A stretch of 28,082 nt of DNA from Bacteroidaceae bacterium. GTDB taxonomy: Bacteria; Bacteroidota; Bacteroidia; Bacteroidales; Bacteroidaceae. The position numbers and the translations under genes were made by a program. The notes under the pieces were generated by a model, which worked only from the letters and a program-made list of their open reading frames with translations, made no database searches and was not told the origin of the DNA. Positions within the stretch are counted from its first letter, which is position 1; each line of letters begins with the position of its first letter. This document shows, one piece after another, positions 8,320 to 15,096 of this stretch. Location of the stretch: NCBI GenBank assembly GCA_016302965.1, contig JAEDMP010000026.1, forward strand, positions 1 to 28,082. The letters run 5' to 3'.

Positions 8320-9082
8320 TGTCGCGAATCTTGGTGAGATACTGTTTCATGCCATTGGCATCCTTGTGGTCAATGATGTCAAGCAGCTCTTTCAGCTGTT
8401 CACGAATCTGTTCTACCTGACTGCTCGTATAGGGGTTGAAGAGAATCTCCTGCAGCAGATAGTCGTCCTCGTTGAGTACGCCCTTGGCTATCTTCAGATG
8501 GCGTTTGAAGGTGGTGCCTGGGGCATCCTGGTGTTTCATTACGGCAGCGAAGACAAAGGTGGACACGAAGGGGATACTCAGAGAGTAGGCCACTGTCTTG
8601 TCATGCTCCTCAAAGCTGTATTCATAGATGTTCAGTCCCAAACGGTTGTAGAGGTCCTTGAAGAAGATGCGCCCCATGTAGTCGCCCTCGTTGATGATGA
8701 TGGCATTCTCCTCAGAGAGCTGCTGCAGGTTGGCAAACGTGGGGCCGAACATCGGGTGGGTCGACACGTAGCGGTGGCCGCTCTCCTGATAGAACTCCTT
8801 GAGGTGGGTCTTCACCGAGGAAATGTCGCTGATGATGCAGTCGGCCGGCAGATAGGGAAGCACCTCCTTGAAGGCTGGGATGGTGAACTTCACCGTCACG
8901 GCATTGATGACGAGTTCTGGGGCGAACGCCTTCACCTCGTCGAGCGAGGTGAGGCGTTGGCAGTTATAGGTGAAGCGCATGCGTTTCGGGTCTTTCTCAT
9001 AGACGGCCGTCTCGTGGTCGAAACTGAGTAGGTCGAGAAAGAAACTCCCCATCTTTCCTGCGCCCATGACTAATATCTTCAT
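8288..9082 (-). CDS. tyrA: Prephenate dehydrogenase (tyrosine branch)
   Basis: TyrA oxidises and decarboxylates prephenate to 4-hydroxyphenylpyruvate with NAD(P)+. The 264-aa protein starts with the Rossmann motif GAGKMGSFF (residues 7-15). It has the conserved SDISSVK (about 84-90) and the prephenate-binding STHPMFGPTF segment. The C-terminal half is helical, as in the dimerisation domain. There is no ACT or regulatory extension, so tyrosine control is not built into this protein as it is in some longer TyrAs. It starts 14 nt after the stop of the DAHP synthase-chorismate mutase gene, which makes the prephenate it uses. Its 3' end overlaps the transporter start. The family also includes arogenate-specific members, and I cannot distinguish these by eye. 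Confidence 0.9.
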   Translation of the reverse strand: MKILVMGAGKMGSFFLDLLSFDHETAVYEKDPKRMRFTYNCQRLTSLDEVKAFAPELVINAVTVKFTIPAFKEVLPYLPADCIISDISSVKTHLKEFYQESGHRYVSTHPMFGPTFANLQQLSEENAIIINEGDYMGRIFFKDLYNRLGLNIYEYSFEEHDKTVAYSLSIPFVSTFVFAAVMKHQDAPGTTFKRHLKIAKGVLNEDDYLLQEILFNPYTSSQVEQIREQLKELLDIIDHKDANGMKQYLTKIRDNVRQDIERLK

Positions 9083-9096
9083 AGCTGGCGGAGAGA

Positions 9097-10161
9097 TTAC
9101 TGGTTGATGATTTCAATCTGCTGGCGAACCGACTCCTGGTGGATGCCCTCAAACACCTTTGCCACAAAGTCGGCATCCATACCGCAGAGGGCTCCCTGGG
9201 CTCCTCGCTTCTCGAGAATCTCGTTGTAGCGGGCAGCCTGCAGCACAGTCATGTTGTGTTCCTTCTTGTACTGGCCAATCTCGCGGCATACACGCATACG
9301 TTTGGCCAGCAGCTCCATCAGCTGGTTGTCCAGTTCGTCAATCTGATGGCGCAGCTGGGTGATGCCCTCGGTGGTCACGGTCTCGTCGCGCACAACGAGC
9401 AGGCTCAGGATATAGTCGAGTACATCGGGAGTAACTTGCTGTTTGGCGTCACTCCAAGCCTTGTCTGGGTCGCAGTGGCTCTCGACAATCAGTCCCTCAA
9501 AGCCAAGGTCCATCGCCTGCTGGCAGAGCGGAGCCACCAGTTCACGGCGACCGCCGATGTGACTGGGGTCGCAGAAGATGGGCAGTTCGGGTATGCGGCG
9601 GTGCAGCTCGATGGGAATCTGCCACATGGGGAGGTTGCGATAAATCTTCTTGTCATAGCTCGAGAAACCACGGTGAATGGCACCCATACGCTTCACACCG
9701 GCCTGGTTGATGCGCTCCATGGCACCTATCCATAGCTCAAGGTCGGGGTTGACGGGATTCTTCACCAGCACGGGGACATCTACCCCCTTGAGCGAGTCGG
9801 CCAGTGCCTGCATGGCGAAGGGGTTGGCGGTGGTGCGAGCTCCTACCCACAGCACATCGACACCATATTTCAGCGCCAGTTCCACGTGCTCTGGGGTGGC
9901 CACCTCGGTGGCTACGAGCATGCCCGTCTCTTCCTTCACCTGTTTCATCCAGGGCAGAGCGGTCTCGCCGTTGCCTTCGAAACCTCCAGGTTTGGTGCGG
10001 GGCTTCCAAACACCGGCACGGAAGATGCGGCAACCTTTCGAGGCCAGTTCGGTGGCGGTGGTCATCACTTGTTCTTCGGTCTCGGCAGAGCAGGGACCGG
10101 CTATCACTACGGGGCGCTCAGAGTTGGAGGGGAGCACCAGTTTTTCTAATTCGAGTTCCAT
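9097..10161 (-). CDS. Bifunctional DAHP synthase / chorismate mutase
   Basis: The N-terminal domain (about 1-255) is a class I-beta type DAHP synthase, which joins phosphoenolpyruvate and erythrose 4-phosphate in the first shikimate step. It shows VIAGPCSAE (19-27), KPRTKPGGFEG (53-63), RGFSSYDKK, CDPSHIGGRRE and the C-terminal VESHCDPDKAWSDA. From about residue 265 an AroQ-type chorismate mutase follows, with the pattern LRHQIDELDNQLMELLAKR and the conserved REIGQYKK. It turns chorismate into prephenate, the substrate of both pheA and tyrA next door. In Bacillus the mutase is at the N-terminus, whereas here it is C-terminal, as in other Bacteroidetes. The fusion allows mutase-bound prephenate or chorismate to inhibit the synthase, as in related fusions. 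No ACT domain is present. Confidence 0.93.
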   Translation of the reverse strand: MELELEKLVLPSNSERPVVIAGPCSAETEEQVMTTATELASKGCRIFRAGVWKPRTKPGGFEGNGETALPWMKQVKEETGMLVATEVATPEHVELALKYGVDVLWVGARTTANPFAMQALADSLKGVDVPVLVKNPVNPDLELWIGAMERINQAGVKRMGAIHRGFSSYDKKIYRNLPMWQIPIELHRRIPELPIFCDPSHIGGRRELVAPLCQQAMDLGFEGLIVESHCDPDKAWSDAKQQVTPDVLDYILSLLVVRDETVTTEGITQLRHQIDELDNQLMELLAKRMRVCREIGQYKKEHNMTVLQAARYNEILEKRGAQGALCGMDADFVAKVFEGIHQESVRQQIEIINQ

Positions 10162-10262
10162 ATCGTTTGATTTTTTGTTATTGCATGAATATTGGTCGAT
10201 GATGATTTGTCGATTGGGTAATCTGTCAGATTGCAGCCACGGCCTGTATCTGGAGAAGCTGA

Positions 10263-11441
10263 TTATTGAATAATGGCCTTGATACGGTCGAGAGCCTGCT
10301 TGATTTTCTCCTCTTTGGCGCAGAGCGAGATGCGGATATAGCGGTTGCCGTTGCTGCCGAAAATGAAGCCGGGAGTGATGAACACCCGCGCCTCATGGAG
10401 CACCCGTTCTGTGAGCTCTTCGCAGTTGGCGTAGCTTTCGGGTATACGTCCCCAGAGAAACATGCCTACTTGTTCCTTGTCATAGCTGCAGCCCAGTGTG
10501 GTCATGATTTCTTCGGCCACAGCACGGCGGTGGCTGTAGGTCTGTATATTGGCCTGTTCATGCCATTCGGCACTGTTGCGGAGTGCCTCGGCGGCTGCCA
10601 GTTGCATGCCGCGGAAGGTGCCGCTGTCGATGTTGCTCTTGATTTTCAGAATCCAGCTGATGAAAGTGGGATTGGAAGCACACATACCCACACGCCAGCC
10701 TGGCATGTTGTGGCTTTTCGACATGGAGTTGAACTCGATGCAGCAGTCTTTGGCACCGGGCACTTGGAGCAGCGACTGGGGATGGCGGTTGAGGATGAAG
10801 GAGTAAGGATTGTCGTTCACCACGACAATCTGATGTTTCTGGGCGAAGGCCACCAAGCGCTCATAAGTCTCGCGGCGTGCATTGCCGCCGGTGGGCATGT
10901 TAGGATAGTTGGTCCACATCAGTTTTACGCGGCTCAGATCCATGCGTTCCAGCTCCTCGAAATCGGGTTGCCAGCCGTTATCTTCGCGCAGGTTGTAGTT
11001 CACCACCTTGGCACCCAGTATCTTGCTCAGTGAGGTATAGGTGGGATAGCCCGGATTGGGCACCAGCACCTCGTCGCCAGGGTTGACAAAGGCGAGCGTC
11101 ACATGCAGGATACCCTCCTTCGAACCGATAAGGGGCTGAATCTCTGTCTTCGGGTCGAGGGGCACGCCATACCACCGCTGGTAGAAGTCGGCCATCGCCT
11201 CACGCAGTTCGGGCGTACCCATGGTGGGTTGGTAACCGTGGGCATTGGCATCGTGGGCCACTTCGCAGAGTTTCTCGACGGTCTTCTCGGATGGGGGCAT
11301 GTCGGGACTACCGATAGCGAGACTGATGATGTCTTTGCCCTCGGCATTGAGTTGTGCCACTTCCTTGAGTTTGCGGCTGAAATAGTATTCGCTGACTTCC
11401 TGCAGGCGGTCAGCTGGTTGGATTGGATTGTTCATGGTCAT
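10263..11441 (-). CDS. PLP-dependent class I aminotransferase, probably aromatic
   Basis: This 392-aa fold-type I aminotransferase has the full signature set: IGSPDMPPS near the N-terminus, NYPNMPTG (178-185, the NxPTG motif), VVNDNPY with the pyridine-binding Asp (D210), and NSMSKSHNMPGWRVG with the Schiff-base lysine K242. A C-terminal YIRIS carries the substrate-carboxylate Arg. It lies between pheA and the DAHP synthase-mutase gene. The simplest role is therefore transamination of phenylpyruvate and 4-hydroxyphenylpyruvate to Phe and Tyr, or of prephenate to arogenate. The sequence alone does not fix the substrate, and annotation as an aspartate or LL-diaminopimelate-like aminotransferase would be equally easy to obtain by similarity. 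The 101-nt gap to the next gene holds no clear promoter or terminator. Confidence 0.88.
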   Translation of the reverse strand: MTMNNPIQPADRLQEVSEYYFSRKLKEVAQLNAEGKDIISLAIGSPDMPPSEKTVEKLCEVAHDANAHGYQPTMGTPELREAMADFYQRWYGVPLDPKTEIQPLIGSKEGILHVTLAFVNPGDEVLVPNPGYPTYTSLSKILGAKVVNYNLREDNGWQPDFEELERMDLSRVKLMWTNYPNMPTGGNARRETYERLVAFAQKHQIVVVNDNPYSFILNRHPQSLLQVPGAKDCCIEFNSMSKSHNMPGWRVGMCASNPTFISWILKIKSNIDSGTFRGMQLAAAEALRNSAEWHEQANIQTYSHRRAVAEEIMTTLGCSYDKEQVGMFLWGRIPESYANCEELTERVLHEARVFITPGFIFGSNGNRYIRISLCAKEEKIKQALDRIKAIIQ

Positions 11442-11494
11442 GGATATTGATGGGTTGCTGATTGGTTTGGGAATGTTGATGGGGGAGTTGAGAG

Positions 11495-12325
11495 TCAGAA
11501 ACTCTCGTATTCGCCCAGTATCTTCAGTTCGCGGGTGAGGGGAGCGATGGCATCGATGCTCTGACGGTAGCGGGTGAGGTTGTCGTAGGTCACGTCAACA
11601 TAGAACAGATACTCCCACTCGTGGCCGATGACGGGCAGCGACTGAATCTTGGTGAGGTTGATTTTATAGAATGAGAGAATGCTCAGTACCTGTGAGAGCG
11701 ATCCTTCCTCGTGGGGCAAGGCAAAGACGAGGCTTGACTTGTCAGTTTTCTCCAATGGGCGCAGGAAATCGGCTTTCTGCGGGTTGCAAACCACGAGGAA
11801 GCGGGTGAAGTTGTGTTTGTTGTCCTCGATATGGTTTTCCAGCACCTTCAGTCCGTACATCTCGGCTGCCGAGGCGCTGCAGATGGCAGCCCATCCCTTG
11901 CAGTTGTTTTCGGCAATGAACTTGGCCGAACCAGCCGTGTCTTCACATTCCACTGCTTTCATGGTGGGATGGTTGGCCAGGAATCCGCGGCACTGCATCA
12001 GGGCTACGGGATGGGAATGCACTTCCTGAATGCTGGTCCAGTCGTCATCGGGCAGACAGCAGATGCAGTGGGAGATGTGCAGTTTATGTTCTCCTACAAC
12101 GGTGGTGCCCGAGTCGCGCAGCAGCTCGTAGTTGTGGAGCAGACTGCCTGCAATGGTGTTCTCGATGGCGGTCATTCCGATGACGGTGGGGTCGCGCTTG
12201 ATGTTCTCAAACACCTCTTCGAAGGTGGCGCAGCAGATGAGTTGCACCTGCTCGCCCTCGAAATGCTCGTGGGCAGCGATGTCGTGAAACGATCCCAGCA
12301 GACCTTGTATGGCTATTCTCTTCAT
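11495..12325 (-). CDS. pheA: Prephenate dehydratase (phenylalanine branch)
   Basis: PheA dehydrates and decarboxylates prephenate to phenylpyruvate. The 276-aa enzyme has the periplasmic-binding-protein-like catalytic fold. It opens with IAIQGLLGSFHDIAA (usual form QGxxGSYSHxAA), has TAIENTIAGS (about 52-61), and carries the catalytic Thr-Arg-Phe motif in HNFTRFLVV. A C-terminal ACT domain starts around residue 190 (SSLVFALPHEEGSLSQVL). In this domain the usual ESRP phenylalanine-binding motif reads QSLP, so feedback inhibition may differ from the classical enzymes. No chorismate mutase is fused; that activity is two genes downstream. It is the first structural gene after the leader peptide and attenuator at 12370-12538, which should control it. 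Confidence 0.93.
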   Translation of the reverse strand: MKRIAIQGLLGSFHDIAAHEHFEGEQVQLICCATFEEVFENIKRDPTVIGMTAIENTIAGSLLHNYELLRDSGTTVVGEHKLHISHCICCLPDDDWTSIQEVHSHPVALMQCRGFLANHPTMKAVECEDTAGSAKFIAENNCKGWAAICSASAAEMYGLKVLENHIEDNKHNFTRFLVVCNPQKADFLRPLEKTDKSSLVFALPHEEGSLSQVLSILSFYKINLTKIQSLPVIGHEWEYLFYVDVTYDNLTRYRQSIDAIAPLTRELKILGEYESF

Positions 12326-12369
12326 GCGTTATGCTTCTTGGTTATTGTTTCTTCTTTCCTGTTTTGTAT

Positions 12370-12407
12370 CAAAAATCCCGCCTCAGATGGATTGAAGCGG
12401 GATTTTG
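12370..12407 (-). terminator. Attenuator terminator in the pheA leader
   Basis: On the minus strand the arm AAAATCCCGC (12406-12397) pairs perfectly with GCGGGATTTT (12381-12372), followed by one more T. The loop can form a few inner pairs. It stands between the leader ORF and pheA, 47 nt before the pheA start, so an intact hairpin would end transcription before the operon. Its 5' arm is also complementary to codons 20-22 of the leader ORF (12481-12473). Confidence 0.85.
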
Positions 12408-12451
12408 TTGTGATGTTTATCTTGCTTAGAGATAGAAATCATCGTTATCTT

Positions 12452-12481
12452 AAGTTGAACTTACACGCAACTTCCCGCTCC
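12452..12481 (-). promoter_or_regulatory. Antiterminator segment and small competing hairpin
   Basis: Read on the minus strand, GGAGCGGGA (12481-12473) is complementary to TCCCGCTTC (12402-12394) and so would form the antiterminator. A second, smaller hairpin, AAGTTG (12473-12468) with CAACTT (12457-12452), straddles the leader stop codon. It could compete with the antiterminator or act as a pause hairpin. Both are read from complementarity only; no folding energies were computed. Confidence 0.6.
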
Positions 12482-12538
12482 ACAGTTCCCTGTAAAGTAA
12501 AAGTAAAAGCTGTAAAAGTATGCGTATGTTGCGTTCAT
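12461..12538 (-). CDS. Phe/Tyr-rich leader peptide of the aromatic operon
   Basis: This 25-codon ORF starts with ATG at 12538 and ends with TAA at 12461. Residues 5-15 read YAYFYSFYFYF, nine Phe or Tyr in eleven, followed by TGNCGAGSCV. All Phe codons are TTT and all Tyr codons TAC. It begins about 20 nt after the predicted transcription start and is followed by an intrinsic terminator before pheA. Codons 20-22 (12481-12473) can pair with 12402-12394, the 5' arm of that terminator, over nine positions with one G-U pair. A ribosome finishing at the TAA would cover this segment and let the terminator form, whereas one stalled at the Phe/Tyr run would not. This is the logic of classical amino-acid attenuation, as in E. 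coli pheA. The peptide itself probably has no other role. Confidence 0.88.
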   Translation of the reverse strand: MNATYAYFYSFYFYFTGNCGAGSCV

Positions 12539-12565
12539 GCTCTCGATTTTTATTCGTTTACGCTG

Positions 12566-12597
12566 CAAAAGTAAAACAATTCTTTGGATTATACAAA
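12566..12597 (-). promoter_or_regulatory. Promoter of the phenylalanine/tyrosine operon
   Basis: On the minus strand TTTG (12597-12594), a 20-nt spacer and TACTTTTG (12573-12566) match both elements of the Bacteroidetes housekeeping promoter. Transcription would start near 12559, about 20 nt before the leader-peptide ATG. It lies just after the stop of the TPR gene (12617), so the operon has its own promoter. Confidence 0.75.
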
Positions 12598-12616
12598 TAA
12601 AATGCTACTTTTTTTG

Positions 12617-13495
12617 TTAAATTCCCAACGGATTGATAAAACTGTAGGCTTGTTTCACCTTGTTTTCGATTCCTTCAGCCGAAAAATCGCCACTCACGTG
12701 GGCCAGCGACTCGGGATTGATCTCCAACACTTTCTTCATATCCTCCTGGGCTCCGGCGGCATCGCCCTGTTCATACTTCACCTGACCGCGCTCGCGGTAA
12801 GCCTCGGCATGGAAGGGATTGGCCTCAATCACCATGCCATACATCTGGATAGCGGCATCGGGATGTCCGGCCCGGTATTCGGCTCTTGCCTTGAGCATCA
12901 TTACGTCTTCGTTGCCGGGGTTGGCAGCCAGCAGATGGTCGGCATCCTTCATGGCTCCATCCACATCGCCCATCTGTAGCAGCGTGATGCTGCGCAGCAA
13001 CATGGCGCTGCCCATGTTCGGGTTCAGGCTCAGGGCCTGGGTGAGCCGTGCCACGGCGAGTATCGGATTGCGGAGACCCAGTTGGGCTTGTGCGTCGGCA
13101 TAGCAGGCAAAGGCATGGGTGGGGTCGATGGCCATTGCCTTGTCGCAGATTTCATGCATCGCCTGGTAGTTCTCCTGCAGGTGATAGACGTGGGCTTTCT
13201 GCAACAGCAAGGCCACGTTGCGGGGCTCGGCGGCAACGAGATGCTCCATCTGTTCGAGAGCCTCGTCGAAGTGGCCGGTGCGCAGATAGGCCTGCGAGAG
13301 GTAATCGCGTGTCTCCAGGTCGTCATGTATCTTCAGTGCCTCGTTGAAGCAGCGTATGGCATAGTCGAACTGTCCCATCTTCGATGCCTTGACACCGTCG
13401 TATTTGAAGATGTTGAACGATTTTTCCTCGTTCTGTTTCTGTTTTTCTTCCGGAGTTTCAGTCTTGCCTCCGAATAGTGCGGATAAGAATCCCAT
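12617..13495 (-). CDS. Tetratricopeptide-repeat protein
   Basis: The 292-aa protein consists mainly of TPR units of about 34 residues, such as ASKMGQFDYAIRCFNEALKI, LSQAYLRTGHFDEALEQMEH and AYRERGQVKYEQGDAAGAQE, running from about residue 35 to 270. TPRs form helical scaffolds for protein-protein contacts. The N-terminus (MGFLSALFGGKTETPEEKQK) is short, glycine-containing and then charged, and lacks a clear cleavable signal peptide, so the protein is probably cytosolic. It lies 83 nt after the secreted peptidase gene in the same direction and may be co-transcribed with it, since I see no promoter in between. No enzymatic domain is visible and the partner is unknown. Confidence 0.85.
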   Translation of the reverse strand: MGFLSALFGGKTETPEEKQKQNEEKSFNIFKYDGVKASKMGQFDYAIRCFNEALKIHDDLETRDYLSQAYLRTGHFDEALEQMEHLVAAEPRNVALLLQKAHVYHLQENYQAMHEICDKAMAIDPTHAFACYADAQAQLGLRNPILAVARLTQALSLNPNMGSAMLLRSITLLQMGDVDGAMKDADHLLAANPGNEDVMMLKARAEYRAGHPDAAIQMYGMVIEANPFHAEAYRERGQVKYEQGDAAGAQEDMKKVLEINPESLAHVSGDFSAEGIENKVKQAYSFINPLGI

Positions 13496-13578
13496 ATGGT
13501 TTGTTTTCTCGGTTATTGGTTAGTAAATGTTTTTTTCCTTTTGTTTTTTTGTTTCTTCTCTTTGCAAAAGCCGGTGGA

Positions 13579-14985
13579 TCAAAGGTCCTGGTCATCCTGG
13601 AAGAGCGGGTCTTCGGGCATCACCATCACAGGCTTCTGCTCGCTCATGCGCAGGAGCTCGGCTGGTACATATTTCTTGTTGACCACTAGACGGAACATGT
13701 ATTCGCGGAACCAGCGGTCGCTCATGATCATGCATCCCTGTTGGCCCCAACTGCTGCCCCAACTGTTCTCCACCTTCCATTTCTTGGCATGGCCTTGGGC
13801 ATCAAGGTCGACGGCGGTGAGTGTCATGGCATGGGTGGAACCGCTCTCAAAGGTGCTGATGCGCTGGGCCTTGTCCATCTCGAAGGTGGTTCCGAAGAGG
13901 GCTCCGTAGTCGAAGTTTTCGGTATCACCGTAGCCGCGTTGGCGGTCGAGCATCTTCCCCACATCGTAGGAGCTGTAGAGTTTTCGGCCGTCTTTGAGTG
14001 AGGCGATGGCGAGTTGTTCTATCTCATCCATGGGCAGGTTGAGGTATTTCCAGTTGTGGCCGTCATAGGTGTGGCGGTCATACTCCACCTCGTAGGTCTT
14101 GTGATAGGGACGGCGTGGGTCGTTCATCACCATGATGAAGCTGCCGTTGAGGGGTTCGCCCACTACCTCCTGGAAGAAACTCTTGGGGGTGAAGCGGCGG
14201 GCTTCACCGGTCGCCTTTCCGTTTTTGGTACGGAAGGTGTAGGTGAACTCTGAGGGAGGTTCGCCAATGGTCATGGCCAGCATCTTGTAGATCAGGCCCA
14301 GCATACGGGTCTTTTCTTCCTGGATAGTGCTGGCTTTCTTCTTGTCGGCCACCATCTTGCGCAGTTGCAGTCCCTGCTCTCTCAGTTTCGAGGAGATGAG
14401 GCGCGACATGCGGGCGGTGTTGTCGCTCGAGTAGGATTCGGGCATGACGCTCTTGGGCACCAGTCCGTACTTGTCGGCCAGGTCGGCCACACCACAGAAG
14501 GTGCCGCCATCGTTCAGGGGATTTTTGAAGAAGAACTGCACACGCTGGTCATCAAGCGGTTTGTCGGCACAGTCGATGACTCCCTGCAGGAAGAGGTTGG
14601 CTTTCTCCAGCTGGTCGTAGAAGAAGAGGTAAGCCTGTGAGAAATCAACGGTGAGCGAGTCGGTCTGTTTGGCAAAGTTGGCACGCAGTACATTCATGCC
14701 GCTGAACATCCAGCAGCGTCCGCTGCTCTTCTGGTCGGTGATGGACTGGCTGGGAGTCTCGATGCTGAAGTGGGTGTCCAGTTCCGATGCATTGGCGTGG
14801 TTTTTGGCCAGGTTGTCGATGCTGTTGGCAGCGATGGCATTGGCCAGGGCGCGCTCTGTTCTCGACATGCTCTGGTTCTTCTGGATAGATTGGAGCATCT
14901 GTGTAGAGATGCCCCCATTGGCCTGTGCCATGCAGTTTGCGCTCATGGCTAAGGCAAAGGAGAATACGGTTAGTTTTTGGATCAT
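13579..14985 (-). CDS. Exported C1-family cysteine peptidase (aminopeptidase C / bleomycin hydrolase type)
   Basis: The 468-aa protein has a Sec signal peptide (MIQKLTVFSFALAMSANCMAQ), with likely cleavage after CMA. The papain-like triad is visible: C91 in QKSSGRCWMFSG, H385 in GSTHAMTLTAVD and N407 in KVENSWGSSWG. The length, the RCWMF form around the nucleophile and the wide spacing of Cys and His match the C1B group (PepC/bleomycin hydrolase) better than plain papain. Those enzymes trim N-terminal residues from peptides. C1B enzymes are usually cytosolic, so the signal peptide marks a periplasmic version suited to digesting imported or host-derived peptides. The C-terminal tail ends in DDQDL. 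No TAnnTTTG promoter is clear upstream. Confidence 0.88.
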   Translation of the reverse strand: MIQKLTVFSFALAMSANCMAQANGGISTQMLQSIQKNQSMSRTERALANAIAANSIDNLAKNHANASELDTHFSIETPSQSITDQKSSGRCWMFSGMNVLRANFAKQTDSLTVDFSQAYLFFYDQLEKANLFLQGVIDCADKPLDDQRVQFFFKNPLNDGGTFCGVADLADKYGLVPKSVMPESYSSDNTARMSRLISSKLREQGLQLRKMVADKKKASTIQEEKTRMLGLIYKMLAMTIGEPPSEFTYTFRTKNGKATGEARRFTPKSFFQEVVGEPLNGSFIMVMNDPRRPYHKTYEVEYDRHTYDGHNWKYLNLPMDEIEQLAIASLKDGRKLYSSYDVGKMLDRQRGYGDTENFDYGALFGTTFEMDKAQRISTFESGSTHAMTLTAVDLDAQGHAKKWKVENSWGSSWGQQGCMIMSDRWFREYMFRLVVNKKYVPAELLRMSEQKPVMVMPEDPLFQDDQDL

Positions 14986-15039
14986 TGTGTGATGTTTTGT
15001 GAGGTTTGGTGAGTTTGGCTCGGGAAGCCGACTCTATGG

Positions 15040-15086
15040 ATTCAACGAGAGGGTGTATCTTATCGACACACCCTCATACGTTGAAT
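15040..15086. repeat. Long two-part inverted repeat after the LacZ-type gene
   Basis: Outer arms ATTCAACG (15040-15047) and CGTTGAAT (15079-15086) and inner arms GAGGGTGT (15049-15056) and ACACCCTC (15068-15075) form one hairpin with a small internal loop. It starts 10 nt after the stop of the GH2 gene at 15097. No T-run follows on the minus strand, so it may act as a transcript end or RNA stabiliser; a classical intrinsic terminator is less likely. Confidence 0.6.
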
Positions 15087-15096
15087 GGAAAAGAAT

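Noticed and set aside
10162..10262. Possible second attenuator or promoter in the gap before the DAHP synthase gene
   Set aside because: Only a small AATCTG/CAGATT palindrome with too short a loop; no leader ORF, T-run or TAnnTTTG element.
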